Shown: positions 1-10,498 of the stretch, in pieces
Layout of the letters: the number at the start of each line of letters is the position of its first letter
Numbering within the stretch: the first letter of the stretch is position 1
DNA from: JALHMQ01 sp964616395
GTDB taxonomy: Bacteria > Pseudomonadota > Gammaproteobacteria > Burkholderiales > Burkholderiaceae_F
Length of the DNA stretch: 26,313 nt
NCBI GenBank assembly: GCA_964616395.1
Contig: CAZTUT010000025.1
Coordinates: 1 to 26,313 of the forward strand
Direction: 5' to 3'
Made by a program: the position numbers and the translations under genes
Notes under the pieces: generated by a model
Seen by the model: the letters and a program-made list of their open reading frames with translations, nothing else
Databases searched by the model: none
Told to the model about the DNA's origin: nothing

Positions 1-756
1 CCCTGCGGCGACTGGCGCGCCCGGTTGCAGGCCGACTTCACCAACCCGATGGCACCAACCTTCCGCGGTACCTATCCGCTGTCCTGCGGCGAGCGCGTCT
101 GGCATGTCAGCGTGCTCGACCACACCCCGTATTTCGGCGCCGTATTCCGCGCGCTCTGGGAAAACAGCGGCGGACGCTGGACCGGCACCGTGCGCGAGGC
201 AGCCGTGCCGGCCGACGCACGCCGCATCGCGCTGCATGAATCGGCGCCGCTGGCCGAGGTGATCCGCGATATCAACAAGTTCAGCAACAACGTGATGACG
301 CGCCAGCTGTTCCTCACGCTCGGCAGCGAAGCGACACGTCAGCCCGGCACGCCGGAACGCGCCAGCCGCGCGCTCGCGGACTGGCTGGCCAGCCGCAATC
401 TGGTCATGCCGGAGCTGGTTCTGGAAAACGGCTCCGGGCTGTCGCGCGAGGAGCGGATCGCGCCCGCCAGCCTGGCGCGACTGCTGGCGCACGCCTGGGC
501 CAGCCCGCTGATGCCCGAGTTCGTCAGTTCGCTGCCACTGGTGGGCGTCGACGGAACGATGCGCAACCGCAACGGCGCCGCAGGCAGCGCCCACATCAAG
601 ACCGGACTGCTGCGCGACGTACGCGCGATTGCCGGCTACGTGCACGCCCTCAGTGGTCGGCGCTATGTCATCGTGGTGCTGATCAACCACGCCAACGCGC
701 GCGACGGCCAGGCCGCGCAGGACGCGCTGCTGGAGTGGATCTACCGCAATGGCTGA
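1..756 (+). CDS. dacB: D-alanyl-D-alanine carboxypeptidase/endopeptidase PBP4, C-terminal part (5' end outside window)
   Basis: This is the C-terminal part of a class C low-molecular-weight penicillin-binding protein (peptidase family S13), a periplasmic enzyme that trims or cleaves peptidoglycan cross-links. The reading frame is open from base 1, so the gene starts to the left; the first in-frame TTG at 25 is not a credible start. Two of the three penicillin-binding motifs are visible: the SxN motif as SNN in the segment FSNNVMTRQLFL (about residues 87-98 of the visible part), and the KTG box in HIKTGLL near the C-terminus. The ENGSGLSR segment is typical of S13 enzymes. The SxxK nucleophile would be upstream, outside the window. 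The ending EWIYRNG fits the natural C-terminus, so the 3' end looks intact. Confidence 0.9.
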   Translation, partial: PCGDWRARLQADFTNPMAPTFRGTYPLSCGERVWHVSVLDHTPYFGAVFRALWENSGGRWTGTVREAAVPADARRIALHESAPLAEVIRDINKFSNNVMTRQLFLTLGSEATRQPGTPERASRALADWLASRNLVMPELVLENGSGLSREERIAPASLARLLAHAWASPLMPEFVSSLPLVGVDGTMRNRNGAAGSAHIKTGLLRDVRAIAGYVHALSGRRYVIVVLINHANARDGQAAQDALLEWIYRNG

Positions 757-823
757 CACCCGCTGACGCGCGCCAAGCGTGCGCCGTGCCCCGCGCGGCG
801 CGCCGCTGGTTCACAATCACGCC

Positions 824-1744
824 ATGAATCCCGCAGGGCTTTTCTTCGCCACCGTCGCGATCTGGGGCACGACCTGGATCGTGATCAAGCTGCAGCTCGC
901 CGCCACTGCACCCGAGATGGGCGTGGCGCTGCGCTTCACGGTCGCGGCCGTGGTGGTGCTTGCCTGGTGCATGGCGCGCCGCATCCCGCTCACGCTGCCG
1001 CGGCACGTGCACCTGTTGCTGGCTGGCACCGGGCTGCTGGGCTTCTGCATCAGCTACTTCTTCGTCTATCACGCGGAGCGATTCATCGTCTCGGGTCTGG
1101 TCGCGGTCGGCTACTCGGCTGCGCCGCTGATCAACATGCTGCTGGCGCGCCTGCTGCTCGGCACGCGCATGGCGGCGCGGGTCGCGCTCGGCGGGCTGCT
1201 GGGTGTGGTCGGCATCGCGCTGGTGTTCTGGCCGGAGTTCAGCCGGCTGCAGGCCGGCGGCCCGCTGCTGATCGGCGCCTCGCTGACGGCGGGCGCGGTG
1301 CTGGCCAGTTGCGTGTCCAACATCGGCATGGCGCGCGTGCAGGCGGCGGGCATCCGCGGCTGGGCGCCGCTGGGCGTGGCGATGGCCTGGGGTGCGCTGC
1401 TGTCGTGGCTGGCAATTCTCGTGACCGGTACGTCGACCGCGGTCCACTGGTCGCCGCTGTTCGTGCTGAGCCTGGCCTGGCTGTCGCTGGCCGGCTCGGT
1501 GATCGCCTTCGCCGCCTACTACGCGCTGCTTGGCAAGGTCGGACCGGCGCGCGCGTCGTACGTGGGCGTGATGTCCACGCTGGTCGCGCTGGTCATCTCG
1601 TCTATTTTCGAAGGCTATGACTGGCGACTGGCCACCTTCATCGGTATCGCGCTGGCCGTGGGTGGAAACATCCTCGCGCTGCAGGGCGGATCCGCGGCGC
1701 GCCCGCTGGCGGCTGCTCGACCCGCGGCAGCATCGGCCCGCTGA
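824..1744 (+). CDS. EamA/DMT-family inner-membrane transporter
   Basis: A 306-residue, strongly hydrophobic protein with about ten predicted transmembrane helices arranged as two EamA repeats, the architecture of drug/metabolite transporters (RhaT/YdcZ-like exporters of amino acids, metabolites or drugs). The N-terminus MNPAGLFFATVAIWGTTWIV is the classic first DMT helix with the WGTTW-type motif. The second repeat ends with a segment resembling PLVALVISSIFEGYDWRLATF, where EGYDWRLATFIGIALAVGG matches the conserved end of EamA domains. The frame is open further upstream to 779, but the ATG at 824 places the first helix right at the N-terminus, so I chose it. The gene lies 62 bp upstream of mtnA on the same strand and could share its transcript. 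Substrate cannot be told from sequence. Confidence 0.88.
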   Translation: MNPAGLFFATVAIWGTTWIVIKLQLAATAPEMGVALRFTVAAVVVLAWCMARRIPLTLPRHVHLLLAGTGLLGFCISYFFVYHAERFIVSGLVAVGYSAAPLINMLLARLLLGTRMAARVALGGLLGVVGIALVFWPEFSRLQAGGPLLIGASLTAGAVLASCVSNIGMARVQAAGIRGWAPLGVAMAWGALLSWLAILVTGTSTAVHWSPLFVLSLAWLSLAGSVIAFAAYYALLGKVGPARASYVGVMSTLVALVISSIFEGYDWRLATFIGIALAVGGNILALQGGSAARPLAAARPAAASAR

Positions 1745-1806
1745 TACCTTCGCCGCTCCGCGATCGCACTGTCGCAACCGCACTCCGCGTAACCGGTCCC
1801 GCATCG

Positions 1807-2937
1807 ATGAACATCAACGGCCAGCCCACGCGCTCGATCTGGACGCAACCCGATGGCAGCATCGGCATCATCGACCAGACCCGGTTGCCGCAGCAGGTGG
1901 TGACCGCCACGCTCGCCAGCGCAGCAGAGGTGATCGATGCGATCCGCGCGATGCGGGTGCGCGGCGCGCCGCTGATCGGCGTGACCGGCGCCTATGGACT
2001 GGCACTGGCGCTGCGAGAAGACGCGTCCGACGCGGCAGTTGACGCCGCCCATCACGCGCTGAATGCGGCACGTCCGACCGCCGTCAACCTGCGCTGGGCG
2101 CTTGATCGCGTGCGACGCGTGATCAAGGCCTTGCCGCCCAGCCAGCGTGCCGCCGCCGCGTGGGCCGAGGCCGGCCGCATCGCGGAAGAGGACGTTGCGA
2201 TCAATCGCGACATCGGCCGGCACGGCGCCGAACTGCTGACCGCACTGCACCGTCAGCTCGGCCGGCCGGTGCAGGTGCTGACCCACTGCAACGCCGGCTG
2301 GATCGCCACCGTCGATTACGGCACCGCGCTGTCGGCGATCTACCAGGCGCACGATGCCGGCGTGCCGCTGCAGGTCTGGGTCGACGAAACGCGTCCGCGC
2401 AACCAGGGCCTGCTTACCGCCTGGGAACTGGCAGCGCATGGCGTGCCGCACACGCTGATCGTCGATAACGCGGGCGGCCACCTGATGCAGCACGGCGAGG
2501 TGGATATCGTGATTGTCGGTGCCGACCGCGTGACGGCGCGCGGCGATGTGTGCAACAAGATCGGCACCTACCTGAAGGCGCTCGCCGCCCACGACAACCA
2601 CGTGCCGTTCTACGCGGCCGTACCCTCGCCCACGATCGACTGGCAGGTCACCGACGCGCTGCACGATATCCCGATCGAGGACCGCGACGGCGATGAGGTC
2701 CGCGTCGTCGCGGGTCGCGGCCCGGACGGCGCGCCCGCCCATCTGCGGCTGGCCGATGCGACCACCGCCGTGGCCAATCCGGCGTTCGACGTCACGCCGG
2801 CACGTCTGGTGACCGGCATCATCACCGAGCGCGGCGTGGTCACGCCCGACGGACTGCGCGCTCAGTTTGGTATGCCCACCGTGCGCGGCGCCGCTCCCGG
2901 AGCTGCTTCCATGGGCGCACACGGGGCTCCGCAATGA
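1807..2937 (+). CDS. mtnA: S-methyl-5-thioribose-1-phosphate isomerase
   Basis: A 376-residue aldose-ketose isomerase of the eIF2B-alpha/MtnA family, converting 5-methylthioribose-1-phosphate to 5-methylthioribulose-1-phosphate in the cytoplasm. Visible signatures are RGAPLIGVTGAYGLAL (substrate phosphate region), THCNAGW with the catalytic Cys at residue 161, VDETRPRNQGLLTAWEL, and VGADRV with the catalytic Asp at residue 240 followed by NKIGTYLKA. Positions match the Cys/Asp pair known in characterised MtnA enzymes. Length is close to the family norm (about 350-370). The stop overlaps the start of the following aldolase gene (ATGA), indicating translational coupling. The related ribose-1,5-bisphosphate isomerases share the fold, but the CNAGW and ETRPRNQG motifs in this form favour MtnA. 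Confidence 0.95.
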   Translation: MNINGQPTRSIWTQPDGSIGIIDQTRLPQQVVTATLASAAEVIDAIRAMRVRGAPLIGVTGAYGLALALREDASDAAVDAAHHALNAARPTAVNLRWALDRVRRVIKALPPSQRAAAAWAEAGRIAEEDVAINRDIGRHGAELLTALHRQLGRPVQVLTHCNAGWIATVDYGTALSAIYQAHDAGVPLQVWVDETRPRNQGLLTAWELAAHGVPHTLIVDNAGGHLMQHGEVDIVIVGADRVTARGDVCNKIGTYLKALAAHDNHVPFYAAVPSPTIDWQVTDALHDIPIEDRDGDEVRVVAGRGPDGAPAHLRLADATTAVANPAFDVTPARLVTGIITERGVVTPDGLRAQFGMPTVRGAAPGAASMGAHGAPQ

Positions 2938-3665
2938 GCGTGCCGGACGCATCAGCCGGCACGACTGCGGCTGACGCACCGCCGCCCGAGGACAGCCGAG
3001 CATTGCGCGGCCAGGTGATTGCCACTGCGGCTGCGATGAACGCGGCGGGCATCAACGCCAACCGCGCAGGCAATGTCTCGGTCCGCTGCATGCGCGGCAA
3101 GACGCCCGGCCTGCTGATCACGCCGACCGGTGTGGCTTACGACCAGCTCTCGCCCGATGACCTGGTGTTCCTGCGGCTGGCCGACGGCCGCCCGTTGGGC
3201 CGGCTCGCGCCCTCGTCGGAGTGGCGCTTCCACCGGGACATCCTTCAGTTGCGACCGGAGTTCGGCGCGATCGTGCACACGCATTCGCCGGCGGCCACTG
3301 CGCTGGCCTGCCACGGCCGCGGGCTGCCGCCATTCCATTACATGGTGGCGGTTGCCGGTGGCAAGGACGTCCGCTGCGCGCCCTATGCGACCTTCGGCAC
3401 GCAGGCACTGTCGGACCATGCGGTCGCGGCACTTGCGCAGCGACGCGCCTGTCTGCTCGCGCACCATGGCGTGATCGCCTGCGGCGCCTGCCTCGATGCC
3501 GCGCTGGCGCTGGCCATCGAGATCGAGCACCTGGCGCGCATCTTCCTTCAGGCCTGCACGCTGGGCGAGCCCGCCCACTTGTCCGACGCCGCGATGGCCG
3601 AGGCGATCGCGAAGTTCGCAACCTACGGCCAGCCGCAGTCAGCCATCACGGTGCGCCAGGCTTGA
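2934..3665 (+). CDS. FucA-like class II aldolase, probable 5-(methylthio)ribulose-1-phosphate aldolase (Ald2-type)
   Basis: A 243-residue zinc-dependent class II aldolase. It resembles E. coli L-fuculose-1-phosphate aldolase (FucA) along most of its length, as I recall that sequence: NRAGNVSVR, LLITPTGVAYDQL, SSEWRFH, CAPYATFGT, HHGVIAC and a C-terminal FATYG. The catalytic Glu is residue 96 and the zinc ligands are His115 and His117 in HTH and a His of the HHG pair (177/178). The Glu-to-His spacing of 19 equals that of FucA (Glu73, His92). This favours a C-C cleaving aldolase over the MtnB dehydratase. The ATG overlaps the mtnA stop by 4 bp. Known family context: MtnA plus a FucA-like aldolase forms the DHAP shunt, yielding dihydroxyacetone phosphate and an aldehyde. 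The exact substrate is inferred from the neighbour. A different sugar-phosphate aldolase, or MtnB, is the alternative. Confidence 0.85.
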   Translation: MSVPDASAGTTAADAPPPEDSRALRGQVIATAAAMNAAGINANRAGNVSVRCMRGKTPGLLITPTGVAYDQLSPDDLVFLRLADGRPLGRLAPSSEWRFHRDILQLRPEFGAIVHTHSPAATALACHGRGLPPFHYMVAVAGGKDVRCAPYATFGTQALSDHAVAALAQRRACLLAHHGVIACGACLDAALALAIEIEHLARIFLQACTLGEPAHLSDAAMAEAIAKFATYGQPQSAITVRQA

Positions 3666-3936
3666 CCCCGCCGGCGGCGGTCATCGGCCGGCCGCCCCGC
3701 GTCTCCCCCCGCGCCACTAGGCGCTTGCGTGCCGCCATTTACCGCGATTCCGACGGGACCGAGCGTTTTCGCTCCGAAACGGCGCAGCAAGCGGCTGCCT
3801 ACCCGTCGCGCAAACACGCGATGCCATCCCGCAATCAAGGGGCGAGTACGTGAATTTTCAGTTGCTGCTTTGCTCTCATGGAGAGGAGCATCTGTGTGCC
3901 CGCTGATCGGTCAGGCGCGGCAAGTTCCTGGCAACC
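3666..3936. other. Intergenic stretch between the aldolase and the EAL-like gene
   Basis: About 270 bp without a credible gene. Open frames crossing it are shadows. The composition is a little less GC-rich around 3845-3890 (run AATTTTCAGTTGCTGCTTTG), where a promoter for the EAL-like gene could lie, but I find no convincing -35/-10 pair and no terminator hairpin with a T-tract after the aldolase gene. Confidence 0.5.
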
Positions 3937-4686
3937 ATGCTCACCCCTCCCATCAGCGTCATGTCCGGCGCATTCGTGCCCCCTCAGCGCAACGTGCCCC
4001 ACGCTCGGCTGCGCGCCGTGCTCTGGCCCACGCTCCAGCTGGTCGATGGCGAGCGCCTGTTCGACGAGTTGTACGTGTGGACCGAGGGCGCGCAGGCCCG
4101 CACTCGACTTCGCGCCGGTATCCAGCACGTCGCCCTGCAAAAGGGTTTTGCCATGCTGGAAGAGGAACGGGTTCGCCATCTGGCCGTCACGATCTCTTTT
4201 GGCACGATCGAGCGGAATCTCGATGCCATGACGGCGGCCATCGACGACCACTTGCTGCTGTGTCACCGGCTGTCGGTTCTGGTCCGCGGCGACCTTTCGC
4301 GAATCCGCTCGCGCTACCGGGTGCAGAGCTTTATCGACTGGATGCGCAGCCAGCACATCGCGGTAGGTTATCGACTCGATGCTCACATCGAGCGTGAAGG
4401 CGATGCCGTGAGCTTCGTCGAGCCTCGCTTCGTGAAGCTGATGGCACCGGCCACGGCCGATCCGGTGGACTGGGAATACGCGCTGGCGCAAACGGTGGCA
4501 CTCGGGGTCGATCCCGAGACCATCATCATCGCCGGGATTGAAACAGCGGAGCAGAAGCAGCAGGCAATCGAAACCGGATTCCTGTTCGGCCAGGGAACGG
4601 CGATTGCGCCATGGCAGTCGCCACCCGCGCTGAAGCGGCCCACGCCCGCCTGGCCCGACATGCAGCGCCCGGGCGCGCTGCGCTGA
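3937..4686 (+). CDS. Degenerate EAL-domain protein, probably catalytically inactive
   Basis: A 249-residue protein with the shape of a stand-alone EAL domain (cyclic-di-GMP phosphodiesterase fold) but with eroded active-site motifs. QLVDGERLFDELYVW (residues 34-48) aligns with the canonical Q-P-I-V...A-E-A-L-L-R-W start, so the EAL signature reads DEL. The usual DDFGTG metal-binding stretch is replaced by a region around RLDAHIE. FVEPRFVKLM corresponds to the normal D-Y-I-K-I-D strand. The C-terminal end is best preserved: AGIETAEQ (199-206) and GQG (218-220) match A-E-G-V-E-T-E-E-Q and Y-G-Q-G. I infer an inactive domain acting as a c-di-GMP or protein-binding module. The start is uncertain: no clear ribosome-binding site precedes ATG 3937, and ATG 3961 is the alternative. 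It converges with the CsoR-like gene, with 8 bp between the stops. Confidence 0.72.
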   Translation: MLTPPISVMSGAFVPPQRNVPHARLRAVLWPTLQLVDGERLFDELYVWTEGAQARTRLRAGIQHVALQKGFAMLEEERVRHLAVTISFGTIERNLDAMTAAIDDHLLLCHRLSVLVRGDLSRIRSRYRVQSFIDWMRSQHIAVGYRLDAHIEREGDAVSFVEPRFVKLMAPATADPVDWEYALAQTVALGVDPETIIIAGIETAEQKQQAIETGFLFGQGTAIAPWQSPPALKRPTPAWPDMQRPGALR

Positions 4687-4694
4687 AGCAAGCG

Positions 4695-4994
4695 TCAGGC
4701 AAAACGCGCCAGCGCGCGTGCAATGCGACGCACGTGCTCCGGATCATGCGCTCCGGAACCCACATCCTGCGGATGCTCGATCGCGCAGGCGATCAGTTCG
4801 AAAAACGCCTTGTCGAGCGCCTTGCGCGCGGCTGAAAGCTGCTGCGCGACCGGTTCGCATTGCGCTCCCGACTCGATCATCGCCTGCACGCCACGCAACT
4901 GGCCCTCGATCCGTCGCAGCCGCAGCACCAGCGCGCGGCGCGTCGCTGCTTCATCCGTCGCAGCCGGCGCTGCGCAGCCTGCGGATGTCGGCAT
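4695..4994 (-). CDS. CsoR/FrmR-family (DUF156) transcriptional repressor with non-canonical ligand set
   Basis: A 99-residue all-helical repressor of the CsoR/RcnR/FrmR/CstR family. The first-helix signature LRRIEGQLRGVQAMIESG (about residues 26-43) is clear. The first ligand Cys is present (Cys46). The residue 25 further on, His in CsoR, RcnR and FrmR, is Ala71, with a Cys one position earlier (Cys70). The residue at +29, Cys in CsoR and CstR, is Pro75. The Cu(I) ligand triad is therefore absent, while a two-Cys arrangement (46/70) remains that could sense persulfide, aldehyde or another electrophile. The ATG at 4994 lies 5 bp after the stop of the DUF2892 gene; longer open frame upstream overlaps that gene and is not needed. 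It is the last gene of an operon with a DUF2892 protein and an RND pump, and is likely autoregulatory through the palindrome at 9771-9795. Confidence 0.85.
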   Translation of the reverse strand: MPTSAGCAAPAATDEAATRRALVLRLRRIEGQLRGVQAMIESGAQCEPVAQQLSAARKALDKAFFELIACAIEHPQDVGSGAHDPEHVRRIARALARFA

Positions 4995-4999
4995 CGCGC

Positions 5000-5230
5000 T
5001 CACCCCCGCCGCGCCGCCGCCGGCACCGATTCGGGCACGCCGAGCTTCTTCAGGATCCAGCCCAGCGGACAGATGTTGGTGAAGCCGTACTGCAGCAGGT
5101 TGGCGCCGACGAACGCGGTGAACGCCAGCCACCACGGCGAGACAAACAGCGGACTGGCCGGCACGCCAAGCGCAAGCGAAATCAGGATGAAGCTGCCGGC
5201 AAAGATTCGGATCAGTCGGTCGATGGTCAT
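5000..5230 (-). CDS. DUF2892 (YgaP transmembrane-type) small inner-membrane protein
   Basis: A 76-residue membrane protein with two hydrophobic helices (about residues 8-25 and 33-50). The start TIDRLIRIFAGSFIL and the segment YGFTNICPLGWILKKLG are typical of the DUF2892 domain, which also forms the membrane anchor of rhodanese YgaP. The Cys in the ICPLG motif is conserved in the family. The frame is open up to an ATG at 5311 that overlaps the RND stop. I chose ATG 5230 because a strong Shine-Dalgarno (GGAGG, 5237-5241) sits 6 bases before it and the protein then begins as family members do. It lies between the RND permease and the CsoR-like gene. DUF2892 proteins are often found with sulfurtransferases and CsoR/CstR-type regulators, hinting at sulfane-sulfur biology. 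Confidence 0.85.
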   Translation of the reverse strand: MTIDRLIRIFAGSFILISLALGVPASPLFVSPWWLAFTAFVGANLLQYGFTNICPLGWILKKLGVPESVPAAARRG

Positions 5231-5307
5231 ACGTGCCTCCGGGGCAAGGTGGTTCGAAAGGATTTGCTTGGGGTTCCGCCTGTGGACCTGCGTTTCGCGC
5301 TCGCGGC

Positions 5308-8617
<3,310 letters not shown>

Positions 8618-8621
<4 letters not shown>

Positions 8622-9694
8622 CGCTGCGCTCCGGCCGCGCGCGGGTCGAGCGCCACGCGCTCGCCCTCGGTCAGCCCGGCCAGCACCTCGATCAGACCAT
8701 CGGCCGACGACTCGCCGACGCGGATCTGGCGCAACTGCGGGCGACCCTCGGCGCCGACCACATAGGCGGCAGTCAGTTCGCTGCGCCGCAGGACCGCCTG
8801 CGCCGGCACGACCAGGCGGCGCGTGCGGCCGACGTCGAGCAGGATCTTGGCGGCCATGCCCGGCACGACAGAGGCCGGGACCTCGCGGCCGAGGTCAGCG
8901 CGCACCACCGTCGATAGCAGGCGCGCATCGGCGGCCGGCAGCACCGTGACACGCGATGCAGTGAGCGTGACACCGCCCTCGCCCACCTGGACGCGCGCGC
9001 CGCGCGCGGCCTGCACGCGCGACAGCATGAACTGCGGAATCGCACCGACCGCGCGCAACTGCGCCGGATCGTGCAGCGTCAGCACCGCCTTGCCGGGCGT
9101 GGCCAGTTCGCCCGGCTCCATCAGCCGCTGCGACACCACGCCATCGATCGGCGCGCGCAGTTCAGCATGGCCACGCGCAGTCGACGCCTGCGTGCTGCCG
9201 GCGCGCGCGGCGTCGAGCGCAGCCTGTGCGGTCTTCAGGTCGGCGTCGGCACGATCGAGCGCCGACTGGCTGATGAAACCCTGCCGTACCAGGCTGGCGC
9301 TGCGCTCCTGATTGAGCCGCGCCTGTGACAGCGCGGCCTCGGCCTGCGCCACGCCCGCCCGACTGGCGGCAAGCTGCGCATCGGCATCGCGCGTGTCGAT
9401 CAGCGCCAGCACCTGACCGCGCCGCACCCGATCGCCGGCGTCGACGGTGAAGCGCAGCACGGTGCCGCCGATCTGCGCCGACACGGTGGCCTGCTGCAGC
9501 GACTCGATTACGGCGTCGGCGGCATACAGGTCGGCCACCTCGCGCAGCTCGACCAGCGCGGTGGCTAGCGGCGCGCGGGTCGCGGCGGGCGCTTGCGCAT
9601 GCGCGGCCAGCGGCGCAAGGCCGCACAGGACCACGAGCAGTCGCGCAAACCTGCGCAGCGTGATGCTCGGAAAGGGCGCTCGGCGGGAAAGCAT
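8618..9694 (-). CDS. RND periplasmic adaptor (HlyD/membrane-fusion family)
   Basis: A 358-residue membrane-fusion protein that links an inner-membrane RND pump to an outer-membrane channel. The ATG at 9694 gives a clear signal peptide (RRFARLLVVLCGLAPLAAHAQ, cleavage near residue 34). Next come the first lipoyl half (ATVSAQIGGTVLRFTVDAGDRVRRGQVL), a short alpha-helical hairpin rich in Ala/Gln/Arg (about residues 100-150), the second lipoyl half (ELRAPIDGVVSQRLMEPGEL), the beta-barrel and the membrane-proximal domain. The frame is open upstream to 10084, but that extension lacks a signal peptide and crosses the divergent promoter region. The gene overlaps the RND permease start by 4 bp and is the first gene of the operon. 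No methionine-rich metal-binding segment is visible, unlike CusB further along. Confidence 0.9.
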
Positions 9695-9770
9695 GGTCGG
9701 GTCGGGATCAGGTGAGAAAGACGGGAGTCGGGAAACCAGTCGGCAGGCAACACGCTGCAATGGCTGCACG

Positions 9771-9795
9771 GTATCCGTGATACTCCCTGGGGTAT
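9771..9795. promoter_or_regulatory. Candidate CsoR/CstR-type operator in front of the adaptor-RND-DUF2892-csoR operon
   Basis: The 16-mer ATACTCCCTGGGGTAT (9780-9795) is an interrupted palindrome (ATAC.CC..GG.GTAT, 12 of 16 positions symmetric). It has the form of CsoR-family operators: A/T-rich ATAC/GTAT ends around a central C/G tract. It overlaps a second perfect inverted repeat, GTATC-CGT-GATAC (9771-9783). It sits 85 bp upstream of the adaptor start and between divergent genes. The operon downstream ends in a CsoR-family gene, which makes autoregulation the simplest reading. Matching promoter hexamers are not clear on either strand, so overlap with the promoter is inferred. Confidence 0.55.
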
Positions 9796-9813
9796 AGCGA
9801 ATTGGGCGGTCTC

Positions 9814-9829
9814 GGTGATCCAGGTCACA
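9814..9829. promoter_or_regulatory. Possible Crp/Vfr-like site
   Basis: GGTGA-TCCAGG-TCACA matches the TGTGA-N6-TCACA consensus of Crp-family activators at 9 of 10 half-site bases. It lies in the intergenic region shared by the adaptor operon (minus) and the copper cluster (plus). One such match in a window this size can arise by chance, so confidence is low. Confidence 0.25.
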
Positions 9830-9959
9830 TTCCGCGGGCACCGGCTGCCGGCCCCGGACGTCCCGGCGATCGGCTCCGTGATGCCGCTCGTTCGATCCGG
9901 CCCGGAAACTTGTCCGATCGCAAGGTCCGACAGCGCCTGTTTCGGCTAAATTGCGGCTC

Positions 9960-10400
9960 ATGTTTGCCGTTCGCCGCCCCGCTCGCCTCCGCCTGGCGCT
10001 TTTTGCGCTGTGCGTGCTGTTGCTTGCGCAGTGGACGGTGGCAGCGCACGCCTGCCCGATCAACAGCGGTCGGGCCGAGCGCATCGCGCAGGTCCAACTC
10101 GCGCAGGAGCTCGCCGACGCCGCGCTGGCGGGCTGCCCGCATCACGCGCAGTCGACGGCAGCCGACGGCGTCGATCTCGATCACACCAACCCGCCATCGC
10201 CGATCTGCCTGAAGCATTGCGCCGACGAGTCGGGCGCGAGCAACGGCCTCACGGTCAGCGCAGATGCGCCGCCCACGGGCACTGGACTGCGGATCGAGCC
10301 GCTGGCCAGCGCAGACACGTGTCGGATCAGCGACCGACCTGCCCCGGCAGCCGCCGCTGGACCGCCGCTGCTGATCCAGTACTGCGTTTCCCTGACCTGA
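9960..10400 (+). CDS. Secreted Cys/His-rich protein of copper-resistance loci (CopL-like)
   Basis: A 146-residue exported protein with an N-terminal signal peptide (RLRLALFALCVLLLAQWTVAAHA, cleavage near AHA-C). The mature part carries scattered Cys/His clusters: an early ACP, CPHH, CLKHC and a final IQYC. Sequence between them is low-complexity Ala/Pro/Asp. This layout (short signal peptide, AHACP, CxxHC, and a hydrophobic tail ending in a Cys) recalls small CopL/DUF2946-like proteins encoded next to copper-efflux genes, but I cannot assign a family firmly. The frame is open from a TTG at 9951; ATG 9960 is the better start. No Shine-Dalgarno precedes it, and a weak TAAATT hexamer 8-13 bases upstream would allow a leaderless transcript. 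It is the first gene of the plus-strand copper cluster. Likely role: periplasmic metal binding; inferred. Confidence 0.7.
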   Translation: MFAVRRPARLRLALFALCVLLLAQWTVAAHACPINSGRAERIAQVQLAQELADAALAGCPHHAQSTAADGVDLDHTNPPSPICLKHCADESGASNGLTVSADAPPTGTGLRIEPLASADTCRISDRPAPAAAAGPPLLIQYCVSLT

Positions 10401-10465
10401 TCGTTCGTGCCCGCGCCAGCCGGCGCGATTTGCACCGACGATCGCGGCGCTTGCCGCCCCTTCCG

Positions 10466-10481
10466 CCTGCACAGATGCAGG
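10466..10481 (+). other. Small hairpin before the DUF411 gene
   Basis: CCTGCA-CAGA-TGCAGG forms a perfect 6-bp stem with a 4-base loop, ending 6 bases before the AGGAG ribosome-binding site of the next gene. It could mark an mRNA processing or stability element, but it is short. Confidence 0.3.
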
Positions 10482-10498
10482 CCCGTCAGGAGAAATTC

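Noticed and set aside
1615..3003. Long minus-strand frame opposite mtnA
   Set aside because: Composition is typical of an antisense shadow; mtnA on the plus strand has all catalytic motifs.
9909..9930. CueR/MerR-type operator before the copper cluster
   Set aside because: CTTG...CAAG gives only a 4-bp dyad and does not match the ACCTTCC-type CueR consensus; no 19-bp-spaced promoter is convincing.
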